The notes: generated by a model not told the origin, from the sequence alone. Counted from the stretch's first letter, positions 1 through 9,180 are shown. The stretch is DNA of 64,000 bases from an uncultured Dorea sp. (GCA_910586965.1 CAJUMF010000016.1:1-64000); one strand, 5' to 3'. A program made the numbers and translations.

Positions 1-2
1 CA

Positions 3-488
3 CCTCATAATAGAGGTGACAGATATGCTAAAAATCAATGATACAGTGCACTAGAATGGTTTGTTTCTGCGAGAAATGATGTGGCGCATGGTTGGGTTGA
101 GGAAAGAATGGAGCTTAATGCTATTAGTGAAAATTACTTGGGTTTTCTTAAAATATTAGCATATGCTATAAATGAAATTATGCTACAGTCTTTTATGTCT
201 TTTTTGATGGAAAGGGAGAAACTGTGTAAATTAGGGAAAGCCATTAAAGTTATTGACAGTCATATTGTTTGTATTAATAATGGAGACAATATATTCGGCA
301 TAGGTGATTATCTTATTGCGGTCAAGAATAAGAAAATAAAAGTGCTTGAAATAAAGACTTTACAAATTAATGGAAAATCGATTGAACGTTTGGAAAAAAC
401 AAATAATGATGTAGGAATTGGATTAGAGAAAAGGGATGATATAAAAATAAACCAAGAATATTCATTCTATCTTTGTAAATATAACTGA
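3..488 (+). pseudogene. HEPN-domain-like protein, broken remnant
   Basis: The longest open stretch begins at a GTG at 81, but the recognisable sequence starts earlier in the same frame: codons 42-92 read YSALEWFVSARNDVAHG. Arg (72-74) and His (87-89) form an Rx4H motif typical of HEPN domains, many of which are RNases in toxin-antitoxin or abortive-infection systems. An in-frame TGA at 39-41 separates this from further open frame (positions 3-38) that runs off the window. The C-terminal half (about residues 50-135 of the 81 start) is rich in short beta-like segments and I do not recognise it. No ribosome binding site precedes 81. The gene is therefore probably a nonsense-interrupted or truncated remnant. 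The HEPN assignment rests on the single motif, so it is tentative. Confidence 0.4.
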
Positions 489-624
489 CAATTTGATTGC
501 ATGAAAAGGATTGTATGACCTGAAGAACGGATTAGATTTTTGGAAATCGGATTAGATATATTGCTTTATTGTCTACAAATATAACTATATTGTTTCCGAA
601 ACGATTGTTTTGTGATGCTCATAT

Positions 625-1410
625 ATGCTTTATCAAAAAAATAAATTGAAATATGGCAGCATCGCCAACCTTGAGATCCAAAAAATCGGGTATAAATTCC
701 CGGGGGAGCGGAGCGCATGCTATTCCGCCGACTTACTGCTGCGGCAGTATAAGAGAGTCCGCAGCAAACGAAAAGAGAAATTCGCTTACAGAGATATCAA
801 GCAAGTATACACTATCGTATTATTCGAGCATAGCCCGTCGGCGTTTCGTCAGTTTCCTGACACATATCTTCATTATTTTGAACAGCAGTCAAATACCGGA
901 CTTAAGATGGATCTCCTGCAGAAATATCTGTTCGTTCCTCTTGACATCTTCCGGGAAATCCAGCACAATAAAAATATGAGGATAGAGAATCGGTTAGAGG
1001 CATGGCTTGCGTTTTTGTGCATGGATGAGCCGGAGGCGGTCATTTCCGTCACAGAAAAGTATTCGGACTTCAAAGCCATGTATGAGCAGGTTTATGACAT
1101 CTGCCGGAATATTGAAGAGGTGATGGGTATGTTTTCAAAAGAGCTTAGGGAGCTGGACCGAAATACGGTACAATTGATGATTGATGAGATGCAGGAGGAG
1201 CTGGAACAGAAAAAACAAGAACTGGAAAAGAAAGACCAGGAGCTGGAGCAGGAAAGGCTTAGGGCGGAACAGGAAAGGCGTAAGGTAGAGAAGGAGTTAC
1301 GGCGGGAAATGCAGCAGGAATTGCAGCAGAAAGACCGTGAGATAGAAGAGATAAAGCAGGCATATGAGAAAGTCCTGGAGCGGATTGCGGAGCTTGAAAG
1401 CAAATTGTAG
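625..1410 (+). pseudogene. PD-(D/E)XK family transposase-like nuclease, 5'-truncated
   Basis: From about nt 655 the product (ANLEIQKIGYKFPGERSACY, then a tract ending in YTIVLFEHSP) matches the core of the Rpn/PDDEXK_2 family of putative transposase nucleases that is abundant in clostridia. The family's N-terminal part, which carries the first catalytic Asp, is missing; only the ExQ part of the nuclease motif remains. The first residues from the ATG at 625 do not look homologous and no ribosome binding site precedes it. The C-terminal 75 residues are a Glu/Gln/Lys-rich coiled coil, also typical of the family. The region 489-624 upstream is AT-rich and shows no gene. The fragment is likely inactive and may mark an old rearrangement point next to the sugar locus. 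Confidence 0.75.
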
Positions 1411-1451
1411 GGTGCGGAGCAATATGGATAGGAACAGGAGGATGCAGGATT

Positions 1452-2273
1452 ATGGAGTATTCCCACGAGCTTATCATGCCAAACGATGATATTCCGTTCA
1501 AGCTGTTTCTGTTTGAGGGGAAGGACGGCCATTATGTCCGGGAAAAGCACTGGCACCGCTCGGTGGAGCTGTTTGCGTTATTTGAGGGCGGGCTGGATTT
1601 TTACATTAACGATACATGCTGCGCTTTAAAGCCGGGTGAATGTATGTTGGTGAATTCCAATGAGGTTCACGCTATCCATGCGCCGGAGAAGAACCGGACG
1701 GTGGTGCTGCAGATTCCGCTGTCAACTTTTGAGAGATATTATACGGATGATAAATTCATTTATTTTTCCAACAGCAGCCTTCTCAAAGATGGGGAGGTCA
1801 TGGGGCTTGTCAGGGAAATTTATGACATTTACACGAAAAAAGAGTGCGGGTATGAGTTCAAGGTTATGGGTGAATTTTATCTGTTGCTTTATCTTCTTGT
1901 CACTCGGTACCGCATGGCAGATGTAGAGGAGAGGGTTGTCCGGCAATATAAAAAGCTTGACCGGCTCTCCGCTGTGACTGCCTATATAAAAGAAAATTAT
2001 GCGGCGGAGCTGTCGCTTTCCAGCGTTGCGGCGGCTTTCGGCTATTCGCCGGCGTATTTTTCGCGGATGTTCTGCAGATATACGGGGATTAATTTTAAGA
2101 ATTATCTGGACAGCCTGCGGCTTATGTATGCGTACAGGGATCTGGCAAATACAGATCTGGCGATTGGAGATATCGCTGCGAACAACGGATTTGCCAACAG
2201 CAGGTCATTTTCAAAGCTGTTTAAGGAAAAATACGGAATCCTTCCCAGCGGATTCCGGAAAGAGAAGATGTGA
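1452..2273 (+). CDS. AraC-family transcriptional regulator
   Basis: The 273-residue protein has an N-terminal cupin-like sensory domain (HWHRSVELFALFEGGLDF, about residues 32-50, then a second strand with PGECMLVNSNEVHAI) and a C-terminal pair of helix-turn-helix motifs (about residues 175-273) with the AraC signature ending in FSKLFKEKYGILPSGFR. This is the usual architecture for sugar-sensing activators of Firmicutes. The start at 1452 is supported by an AGGAGG about 9 nt upstream. The stop is 15 nt before the GH3 glycosidase gene, so the two are probably co-transcribed and the regulator most likely controls the glycosidase, isomerase and kinase that follow. The ligand is not visible from sequence. 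Confidence 0.92.
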   Translation: MEYSHELIMPNDDIPFKLFLFEGKDGHYVREKHWHRSVELFALFEGGLDFYINDTCCALKPGECMLVNSNEVHAIHAPEKNRTVVLQIPLSTFERYYTDDKFIYFSNSSLLKDGEVMGLVREIYDIYTKKECGYEFKVMGEFYLLLYLLVTRYRMADVEERVVRQYKKLDRLSAVTAYIKENYAAELSLSSVAAAFGYSPAYFSRMFCRYTGINFKNYLDSLRLMYAYRDLANTDLAIGDIAANNGFANSRSFSKLFKEKYGILPSGFRKEKM

Positions 2274-2288
2274 AAGGAATGGATTGCC

Positions 2289-4775
2289 ATGGGTCAATTT
2301 TTTGCATTAAAGTCGGATGAGATTACGCTTCTCGAGCGGGAGAACCAGCAGGAGGTAAGAAGGCTTGCCGGAGAGTGCATGGTGCTTTTGGAAAACGACG
2401 GGGCGCTGCCCCTTAAAGAGAGTGAGCGCAAAGTTGCTCTTTACGGAAACGGGGCGAGGCATACGGTAAAGGGAGGCACCGGTTCCGGAGACGTGAACAC
2501 AAGGGAGAATATCAATGTTGAGCAGGGTCTTTTAGACGCCGGGTTTGAGATACTTGGCGGAGAGTGGCTGGACGGTTTTGACGCGGAGCTTTCCCGGGCG
2601 GAAAAAGAATATATGGACAGTGTGGAGCGTGAGACGAAGGAGCGCGGCGTGCCGGTACACATGGTTCTTTTTGAGCGTCCTTTTGAAAATCCGGAGATTC
2701 CTTTGATCGTAAAAAAGGAAGACGCGCAGACGGCTGTCTATGTGCTTTCGCGCAATTCCGGAGAGGGGAAGGACAGAGAGTGCCGGAAGGGCGATTATCT
2801 CCTGACAGACCGGGAACTTGAGAATATTAAGTTTCTGGTGGAGAATTATGAAAAAACTGTCCTTTTGCTGAATGTCGGAGGGGTGATTGATACTGATGCG
2901 TTAAAGAAAATATCCGGGCTCAACGCGGTTGTCCTGATGGGGCAGCTTGGCAATATCGGAGGGCTTGTGGTTGGGGATGTGCTGACGGGAAAGACGTACC
3001 CTTCCGGAAAGCTCGCGGATACATGGGCGAAAGATTACTATGATTATCCGTCCTCCAAGGATTTCAGCCACAATAACGGAAATGTGGACGACGAGTATTA
3101 TACGGAGGATATCTTCGTGGGATACCGGTATTTTGATACGCATCATATAGAGCCGTCGTATTGTTTCGGGTATGGGAAGAGCTATACGGAGTTTGAGATA
3201 AAGATGGAGAAATTCCGGGCAGGCAACAGGGCAGAAGGAGGAACGGAAGGAATTCCCGAAAAGGGAAACGAAAAAGAAGAAGAGATTTCTCTGGAGATAG
3301 CAGTGACCAATACGGGGAAAGAGTTCGCAGGCAGAGAGGTTGTCCAGGTCTATTATTCCGCACCGGAGGGCGAGCTGAAAAAGCCGTATCAGGAGCTGGC
3401 GGCATTTGCAAAGACAAAGCTGCTGAAACCGGGTGAAACGGAAAAATTAGCGGTGACATTTCCGCTTTCCGGCATGGCATCCTATAGCACGGAGGATGCG
3501 GCGTGGGTTTTAGAGCCGGGAGAGTATGTCATCCGCATAGGGGCGGATTCTGCCTGTACGGATGTGGCGGGAACGGTATGGATGGAAGAGAAGGTTATCA
3601 CAAGCCAGCTTGCCAACCGCATGATGAAAGCGCCGGATGGAAATGGTAAAGAACGGCCGGTTCTTAAAGATACCAATCCGGGGAAATGCCTGACCCTTGC
3701 GGATGTGAAGGAAGGGCGCGCTGCTGCGGAGGAGCTGGCGGCGCAGCTTACAGTAGAAGAGATGGCGAATCTCTGTGTCGGTATCGAGAGGCGGACAGAC
3801 AATGGAACCCAGGTGGTGGGAAATGCTGCAACCTTAGTGCCGGGAGCGGCGGGGCAGACAAGTTCGGCTCTTCTTGAGGAACGGGGAATCTTTCCGTTAA
3901 TTTTAGCGGACGGGCCGGCAGGATTGAGGCTCCAGCCCCATTTCAAGGCGACGAAAGAGGGGGAGGTGCTGCCCGGCGGCGAGATTTTCGGCATGAACCG
4001 TATGCCGTTTCCGGAAGATACCCCGGCGGATGCAGTGGATTATTACCAGTTCTGTACGGCAATCCCCATTGCGACAACGCTGGCGCAGTCCTGGGATACG
4101 GCGCTCCTTGAGCGGATGGGGGAGATTGTCGGCAGGGAGATGAAAAAGTACCGCATCCATCTGTGGCTTGCCCCGGGTATGAATATCCACCGGAATCCTT
4201 TGTGCGGAAGAAATTTTGAATATTACTCCGAAGACCCGCTGATTTCCGGGAAATGTGCCGCGGCGGCAACAAAGGGCGTGCAGAGTTTCGGCGGACAGGG
4301 AACGACCATCAAGCATTTTGCAGCCAACAATCAGGAGGATAACCGGATGTTCACCAACGCCCATATCAGCGAGCGGGCTCTCCGGGAAATCTACCTGAAA
4401 GGATTTGAGATTGCAGTAAAGGAATCACATCCGTATTCCATTATGACTTCCTACAATCTGATCAACGGAATCCATGCGGCGAACCACTATGACCTTCTGC
4501 AGGCGGTCGCAAGAGATGAATGGGGCTTTGACGGCGTCATCATGACCGACTGGTGCACGACCCAGGACACAAGCTATATGGGGCTTACTTCCGACAAATA
4601 CCCCTGGTCTTCCAGCGAATGGTGCATCAAGGCGGGGAATGACCTGCAGATGCCGGGGTGTGCGGAAAATGCGGAGGATATCGTGAACGGGGTGAAGAGT
4701 GGGGAGGTTATCGGACTCGGAGACCTTCAGTTCTGTACATGCAATCTGCTTAAGGTGATGGTCAGGTGTATGTAA
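2289..4775 (+). CDS. Glycoside hydrolase family 3 beta-glycosidase, swapped domain order
   Basis: This 828-residue intracellular protein (no signal peptide) hydrolyses terminal beta-linked sugars, by family probably beta-glucosides or beta-xylosides. Domains are in reversed order for GH3. The GH3 C-terminal alpha/beta sandwich comes first (residues about 15-285: VLLENDGALPL, GTGSGDV), followed by a fibronectin-III-like domain (about 330-430). The catalytic TIM barrel comes last (about 480-815) with GRNFEYYSEDP, TTIKHFAANNQEDNR and the nucleophile Asp754 in GVIMTDW. The swap is known in some clostridial GH3 enzymes. It lies just after the AraC gene and before the isomerase/kinase pair, which fits breakdown of a pentose- or deoxyhexose-containing oligosaccharide. 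Exact substrate is unknown. Confidence 0.9.
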   Translation: MGQFFALKSDEITLLERENQQEVRRLAGECMVLLENDGALPLKESERKVALYGNGARHTVKGGTGSGDVNTRENINVEQGLLDAGFEILGGEWLDGFDAELSRAEKEYMDSVERETKERGVPVHMVLFERPFENPEIPLIVKKEDAQTAVYVLSRNSGEGKDRECRKGDYLLTDRELENIKFLVENYEKTVLLLNVGGVIDTDALKKISGLNAVVLMGQLGNIGGLVVGDVLTGKTYPSGKLADTWAKDYYDYPSSKDFSHNNGNVDDEYYTEDIFVGYRYFDTHHIEPSYCFGYGKSYTEFEIKMEKFRAGNRAEGGTEGIPEKGNEKEEEISLEIAVTNTGKEFAGREVVQVYYSAPEGELKKPYQELAAFAKTKLLKPGETEKLAVTFPLSGMASYSTEDAAWVLEPGEYVIRIGADSACTDVAGTVWMEEKVITSQLANRMMKAPDGNGKERPVLKDTNPGKCLTLADVKEGRAAAEELAAQLTVEEMANLCVGIERRTDNGTQVVGNAATLVPGAAGQTSSALLEERGIFPLILADGPAGLRLQPHFKATKEGEVLPGGEIFGMNRMPFPEDTPADAVDYYQFCTAIPIATTLAQSWDTALLERMGEIVGREMKKYRIHLWLAPGMNIHRNPLCGRNFEYYSEDPLISGKCAAAATKGVQSFGGQGTTIKHFAANNQEDNRMFTNAHISERALREIYLKGFEIAVKESHPYSIMTSYNLINGIHAANHYDLLQAVARDEWGFDGVIMTDWCTTQDTSYMGLTSDKYPWSSSEWCIKAGNDLQMPGCAENAEDIVNGVKSGEVIGLGDLQFCTCNLLKVMVRCM

Positions 4776-4913
4776 GGATACATGCTTTTGGCAGAGGGAA
4801 TTATAACGAGTCAAAATGTCAAAATATTACCATAAACTTCATAAATTTTTGAACGCATCCTGCCCCGAAAATTGATATGATATACCTATCAGTTTTCAGG
4901 GCAGACATACTTT

Positions 4914-4929
4914 CCGGGAGAGCTCCCGG
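4914..4929. promoter_or_regulatory. GC-rich inverted repeat in the leader of the isomerase gene
   Basis: CCGGGAG at 4914-4920 is followed after AG by CTCCCGG at 4923-4929, giving a perfect 7-bp inverted repeat about 57 nt before the isomerase start. It could be an operator or a 5'-UTR hairpin. No U-tract follows, so it is not a terminator. I saw no convincing promoter in the AT-rich stretch 4800-4885. Confidence 0.4.
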
Positions 4930-4985
4930 CGGTGTTCTGCAAAGGTAAAATAACGTCAGTGACACAGAATAAGGAGGATTTTCGT

Positions 4986-6470
4986 ATGAGTAACATGCCG
5001 GAAGTAAAAATTGGAGTAGTGGCAGTGAGCCGTGATTGTTTCCCGGAGAGCCTGTCCGTGAACCGCAGGAGTAATTTAATGAAGGCTTACACGGACAAAT
5101 ACGGCGCAGAAGGGATTTACGAGTGTCCGGTCTGTATCGTGGAGAGCGAGATTCACATGGTACAGGCGTTAGAGGACATTAAGAAAGCGGGCTGCAACGC
5201 GCTGGTCGTGTATCTTGGAAATTTTGGGCCGGAGATTTCGGAGACACTGCTTGCAAAGCATTTTAACGGACCGAAGATGTTCATTGCGGCGGCGGAAGAG
5301 TCCGGGGATAATCTGGTGCAGGGCAGGGGCGACGCTTACTGCGGGATGCTGAATGCAAGCTACAATCTTAAGCTCAGGAATATCAGGGCATATATCCCGG
5401 AATACCCGGTGGGCGATGCAGAGGACTGCGCGGACATGATTCATGAGTTTGTGCCTATTGCAAGAACCATCGAGGGGCTTAACAATTTAAAAATCATCAG
5501 CTTTGGGCCGAGGCCGCTTAATTTCCTCGCATGCAACGCGCCGATTAAGCAGCTTTATAATATCGGCGTGGAGATTGAGGAGAATTCAGAGCTTGACTTG
5601 TTCGAGGCATTCCATAAGCACGAGGGAGATGAGAGGATTCCTGCCATCGTGAAAGAGATGGAGGAGGAGCTTGGCGCGGGCAATAAGAAACCGGAAATCC
5701 TCGCGAAACTTGCACAGTATGAGCTGACGCTTAAAGACTGGATCGAGGAGCACAAAGGCTACCGCAAATATGTGGCAATCGCCGGAAAATGCTGGCCGGC
5801 GTTTCAGACTCAGTTCGGGTTCGTGCCCTGCTATGTGAACAGCCGCCTGACTGCCCAGGGAATCCCGGTTTCCTGCGAGGTGGACATCTACGGGGCGCTC
5901 AGTGAGTTTATCGGAACGGTAGTGAGCGAGGATGCGGTGACGCTCCTTGACATCAATAACACGGTGCCGAAGGATATGTATGAGAGTGAGATTAAGGATA
6001 AATTCGATTACACCCACAAGGATACCTTTATGGGATTCCACTGCGGGAATACGGCGTCGAAAAAGCTCTCTTTCTGTGAGATGAAGTATCAGATGATCAT
6101 GGCGCGCACCCTGCCGGAGGAAGTGACCCAAGGAACACTTGAGGGAGACATCGTGCCCGGTGATATTACTTTCTACCGCCTGCAGAGTACGGCGGACAAT
6201 ATCCTCCGGGCGTATATCGCCCACGGCGAGGTGCTACCGGTGGCGACGAAGTCCTTTGGCTCGGTTGGAGTGTTTGCGATTCCGGAGATGGGAAGATTTT
6301 ACCGCCATGTGCTGATTGAGGGCGGCTATCCTCATCACGGCGCGGTTGCTTTCGGGCATTTTGGAAAGGCATTGTTTGAGGTGTTTAAGTATATCGGCGT
6401 TCCGGTGGAGGAGATTGGGTACAACCAGCCGGCGGGCGTGAGATATCCGACGGAAAATCCGTGGGGCTGA
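4986..6470 (+). CDS. L-fucose/L-arabinose isomerase family protein
   Basis: The product (494 residues from the ATG at 4986, preceded by AAGGAGG 8 nt upstream) belongs to the FucI/AraA C-terminal-domain family of cytosolic Mn-dependent aldose-ketose isomerases. Seen in sequence: an N-terminal substrate-cap half with FGPRPLNFLACN, and a C-terminal half with TLLDINNT, FMGFHCGNT and GGYPHHGAVAFGHFG, which carry the metal-binding Asp and His residues of the fold. An upstream GTG at 4932 is in frame but has no ribosome binding site. It sits between a GH3 glycosidase and a xylulokinase-like gene, so it probably converts a pentose or 6-deoxyhexose to the ketose that the kinase phosphorylates. Which sugar (D-arabinose, L-fucose, L-arabinose or other) cannot be decided here. 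Confidence 0.85.
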   Translation: MSNMPEVKIGVVAVSRDCFPESLSVNRRSNLMKAYTDKYGAEGIYECPVCIVESEIHMVQALEDIKKAGCNALVVYLGNFGPEISETLLAKHFNGPKMFIAAAEESGDNLVQGRGDAYCGMLNASYNLKLRNIRAYIPEYPVGDAEDCADMIHEFVPIARTIEGLNNLKIISFGPRPLNFLACNAPIKQLYNIGVEIEENSELDLFEAFHKHEGDERIPAIVKEMEEELGAGNKKPEILAKLAQYELTLKDWIEEHKGYRKYVAIAGKCWPAFQTQFGFVPCYVNSRLTAQGIPVSCEVDIYGALSEFIGTVVSEDAVTLLDINNTVPKDMYESEIKDKFDYTHKDTFMGFHCGNTASKKLSFCEMKYQMIMARTLPEEVTQGTLEGDIVPGDITFYRLQSTADNILRAYIAHGEVLPVATKSFGSVGVFAIPEMGRFYRHVLIEGGYPHHGAVAFGHFGKALFEVFKYIGVPVEEIGYNQPAGVRYPTENPWG

Positions 6471-6582
6471 TTCGGGCAGAGCTAGAAAAGTTCATGCAGT
6501 ATGCCGGTATTAAGGCAGAATAGAAAAATATGTTTTCGGCATGCTGCAAAAATACATACAATTATGAAATGGGAGAGAACAG

Positions 6583-8040
6583 ATGTTATATATAGGAGTA
6601 GATTTGGGAACTTCTGCGGTGAAACTTCTCCTGATGGATGAAAAAGGAGAGATACGAAAAATCGTATCGAAGGAGTATCCGCTGTATTTCCCCCATCCGG
6701 GATGGTCGGAGCAGGACCCGGAGGACTGGTTTAGCCAGTCCATGGAGGGAATTAAGGAGCTTACGGCAGAGTGCGATAAGAGCCAGGTTGCGGGAATCAG
6801 TTTTGGCGGGCAGATGCACGGGCTGGTGGCGCTTGATGAGGGAGATAAAGTAATCCGCCCGGCAATCCTCTGGAACGACGGGAGAACCGGGGAAGAGACG
6901 GATTATCTGAATGAAGTAATAGGGAAAGACAGGCTTTCGGCGTACACGGCGAATATTGCTTTTGCCGGGTTTACCGCGCCGAAGATTCTGTGGATGAAAA
7001 AGCATGAGCCGGAAAATTTTGCGAAAATCCGTAAAATCATGCTGCCCAAGGATTTCCTGGCGTATAAGCTTTCCGGAGTGTTCTGTACGGACGTGTCGGA
7101 CGCGTCAGGGATGCTTTTGATGGATGTGAAGAACCGCTGCTGGTCAAAAGAAATGCTGGATATCTGCGGCATTGCGATGGAGCAGCTCCCCACGCTTTAT
7201 GAGAGCTTTCAGGCGGTGGGAACATTAAAACCGGAGATTGCGGGAGAGCTGGGGCTTAGCGAGCAGGTGAAGGTAATTGCCGGAGCCGGAGACAATGCGG
7301 CGGCGGCAGTGGGAACCGGAACGGTGGGGGATGGCATGTGCAATATTTCCCTCGGAACATCGGGAACGATTTTCATTTCCAGCAAGTCTTTCGGGGTGGA
7401 TGAGCATAATGCGCTCCATTCCTTTGCCCACGCGGACGGAAATTATCACCTGATGGGCTGTATGCTCAGCGCGGCGTCCTGCAATAAATGGTGGAGCGAG
7501 GAAATCTTAAAGACGAAAGACTTTGCCGCGGAGCAGGCGCAGATTACGAAACTTGGTGAGAACCATGTATTTTATCTGCCCTATCTCATGGGCGAGCGTT
7601 CGCCCCATAACAACCCGGATGCCAGGGCAATGTTCATCGGCATGTCCATGGATACCGCCAGGGAGGATATGACCCAGGCGGTGCTGGAGGGCGTGGCTTT
7701 CGGGCTAAGAGATTCCCTTGAGGTGGCAAGGAGCCTTGGGATTCACATCGAGCGGACAAAAATCTGCGGCGGCGGGGCGAAGAGCCCGCTGTGGAAGAAG
7801 ATGATTGCCAATATCATGAACCTTAAGGTGGATGTCATCGAGAGCGAGGAAGGCCCGGCTCTTGGCGGCGCTATGCTGGCGGCGGTAGGATGCGGCGAGT
7901 ATCCGGATGTGGAAACCATCGCGGAGGAACTGGTAAAAGTGGTGGATACGGTAGAGCCGGAAGAAGAACTGGTTGCGAAGTATGAGGAGAAGTATCAGAA
8001 GTTTAAAAAGATATATCCGGCGGTGAAAGGATTATATTAA
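6583..8040 (+). CDS. xylB: Xylulokinase (FGGY family carbohydrate kinase)
   Basis: This 485-residue cytosolic kinase phosphorylates D-xylulose or a related ketose with ATP. It starts with the FGGY phosphate-binding loop (IGVDLGTSAVKLLLMD), has FGGQMHGLVALD near residue 80, the catalytic Asp237 in GAGDNAAAAVG, and the C-terminal family signature GGGAKSPLWKKMIAN. The length is normal for XylB. The start ATG at 6583 has GGGAGAGA just upstream. It lies 112 nt after the isomerase and is probably in the same transcription unit, completing a hydrolase-isomerase-kinase route into the pentose phosphate pathway. A substrate other than xylulose is possible because FGGY specificity is hard to read from sequence. 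Confidence 0.9.
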   Translation: MLYIGVDLGTSAVKLLLMDEKGEIRKIVSKEYPLYFPHPGWSEQDPEDWFSQSMEGIKELTAECDKSQVAGISFGGQMHGLVALDEGDKVIRPAILWNDGRTGEETDYLNEVIGKDRLSAYTANIAFAGFTAPKILWMKKHEPENFAKIRKIMLPKDFLAYKLSGVFCTDVSDASGMLLMDVKNRCWSKEMLDICGIAMEQLPTLYESFQAVGTLKPEIAGELGLSEQVKVIAGAGDNAAAAVGTGTVGDGMCNISLGTSGTIFISSKSFGVDEHNALHSFAHADGNYHLMGCMLSAASCNKWWSEEILKTKDFAAEQAQITKLGENHVFYLPYLMGERSPHNNPDARAMFIGMSMDTAREDMTQAVLEGVAFGLRDSLEVARSLGIHIERTKICGGGAKSPLWKKMIANIMNLKVDVIESEEGPALGGAMLAAVGCGEYPDVETIAEELVKVVDTVEPEEELVAKYEEKYQKFKKIYPAVKGLY

Positions 8041-8067
8041 GCGTTTATCAGGGCATTTAAGTTGAAG

Positions 8068-8091
8068 GCGCGGACTCATTTGAGTTCGCGC
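8068..8091. terminator. Stem-loop between convergent xylB and GNAT genes
   Basis: GCGCGGACTC (8068-8077) can pair over ten base pairs with GAGTTCGCGC (8082-8091) around an ATTT loop. It lies exactly where the two convergent genes end and covers the GNAT stop codon. Neither strand has a T-tract after the stem, so it is a weak candidate for a shared terminator or an mRNA 3'-end stabiliser. Confidence 0.35.
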
Positions 8092-8564
8092 TCCCAGATT
8101 TCCTGATACATCTGTCTGGTTTCATCCCATTCATTAAAAAATTCGCTTTTCGTCTTGCGGAAACCGAATTTTCCGTAGAGGTGCCTTGCCGACTTCAGGA
8201 TGTCAAGGGTAGAGAGGGTGAGATGTGTGTAACCTTTTTCCCGGCAAAAATCCAGGGCTGTTTTAAGCAGCAGGTTTCCTATGCCCTGCCCCTGTAAATT
8301 AAGAGCCACGCCGAACCACCTGAGCTTTGCGCTGTCTGCGCTGATTTTTACAACGGCAACATCTCCGGCGATTTTTCCGTCAAGCTCGGCAATCCACATC
8401 TGGCTGCCTTCTAAATCGTCATAAAGCTCGGCCATGCCGCCCAGCATTTCCTTTTCATAATATCCGTTAAAATGGAACTGCTCTTCATAGAGCTTATACT
8501 GAAAGTAGCAGACAAGGCTCGGGTCTCCGGGCCGGTATGTGCGGATTGTGATTCTGTTGTCCAT
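8076..8564 (-). CDS. GNAT-family N-acetyltransferase
   Basis: The 162-residue protein has the GNAT fold: the acetyl-CoA-binding motif LQGQGIGNLLLKTAL (around residues 88-103) follows a central strand, and a C-terminal SARHLYGKFGFRKTKSE is the usual beta6-alpha4 element. The N-terminus ITIRTYRPGDPSLV is also typical. Acceptor substrate is unknown. It starts 24 nt after the stop of the MarR gene and is almost certainly in its operon; MarR-GNAT pairs are common in Firmicutes, often acting in detoxification or amino-acid/antibiotic acetylation. Confidence 0.9.
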   Translation of the reverse strand: MDNRITIRTYRPGDPSLVCYFQYKLYEEQFHFNGYYEKEMLGGMAELYDDLEGSQMWIAELDGKIAGDVAVVKISADSAKLRWFGVALNLQGQGIGNLLLKTALDFCREKGYTHLTLSTLDILKSARHLYGKFGFRKTKSEFFNEWDETRQMYQEIWERELK

Positions 8565-8588
8565 TGTGTGATTCCTCCTTTAATGTTG

Positions 8589-9029
8589 TCATTTGCAAAT
8601 GTCGCTGCCGCGCAGAGTTTTTTCGATAAAATCCATCGCCGCGCAGAGCTTTTCACAGGTTTCTTCGTCCATATATTTTAGCTTGTCCGTAATCTGGCGG
8701 TCACCGTTTGAATCTATTTTTTGGGCGGCTTTTGTTCCGGCATTTGTAAGGTGCAGCCTTTTTAAGCCCTTGCTGCCCGGAACAAGTTCGCGGGTGATAA
8801 GACCCTGCTTTTCAAATTTGCTGAGAATCCTGCTGACATAGCTTTTGTCCATGTTAAGATTCCCGCAGATTTCCGTGGCGGAGATGCCGTTGCTAAGATA
8901 GATTTCAAATAGGACTCGTGATTCCGGCCATGCCAGGCCGGTACCCAGATAGCTTTTGTTCATCACGTCCAGCCATGCAGTGTAGTAGCGGTTGAATTGT
9001 CGGATTTTTTTGAGTGAGGTGTTGTTCAA
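8589..9029 (-). CDS. MarR-family transcriptional regulator
   Basis: This 146-residue winged-helix repressor has the MarR pattern: an N-terminal dimerisation helix, the recognition region SATEICGNLNMDKSYVSRILSK with a following wing (KQGLITRELVPGSKGLKRLHLT), and a C-terminal dimer helix. It is the first gene of a minus-strand pair with the GNAT gene. Its promoter (9096-9124) is overlapped by one perfect palindrome and followed by a second, which suggests strong autorepression. The ligand is unknown. Confidence 0.92.
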   Translation of the reverse strand: MNNTSLKKIRQFNRYYTAWLDVMNKSYLGTGLAWPESRVLFEIYLSNGISATEICGNLNMDKSYVSRILSKFEKQGLITRELVPGSKGLKRLHLTNAGTKAAQKIDSNGDRQITDKLKYMDEETCEKLCAAMDFIEKTLRGSDICK

Positions 9030-9075
9030 TGTGTCAGCCTCCTTATGCGGTGGTTGAAGATTTTCATGATTAATA

Positions 9076-9127
9076 AGTTGATTTTGTCAACTCATATGAT
9101 AGCACAAAGAGTTGATTATGTCAACTC
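9076..9127 (-). promoter_or_regulatory. marR promoter with two palindromic operators
   Basis: On the minus strand, TTGACA (9124-9119) and TATCAT (9101-9096) are separated by exactly 17 bp. Two related palindromes surround them: GAGTTGA-N5-TCAACTC at 9109-9127 covers the -35 box, and AGTTGA-N5-TCAACT at 9076-9092 lies just past the -10 box. Their centres are 34 bp apart, about three helical turns. This is the expected layout for two MarR dimers shutting the promoter. The upstream operator is 24 bp from the -35 of the divergent ADP-ribosylation operon, so that operon may be affected too. Confidence 0.85.
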
Positions 9128-9151
9128 AAATGCTAATGGAAATGAAAAGAT

Positions 9152-9180
9152 TTGCATTTGTTTTTCAGATACTATACAAT
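9152..9180 (+). promoter_or_regulatory. Promoter of the ADP-ribosylation cassette
   Basis: TTGCAT (9152-9157) and TACAAT (9175-9180) are spaced by 17 bp and lie 38 nt before the DUF3990 start. It is divergent from the marR promoter. Confidence 0.6.

Noticed and set aside
39..41. TGA in the HEPN-like frame as a selenocysteine codon
   Set aside because: No SECIS-like hairpin was apparent and HEPN proteins are not known selenoproteins; a nonsense mutation is simpler.
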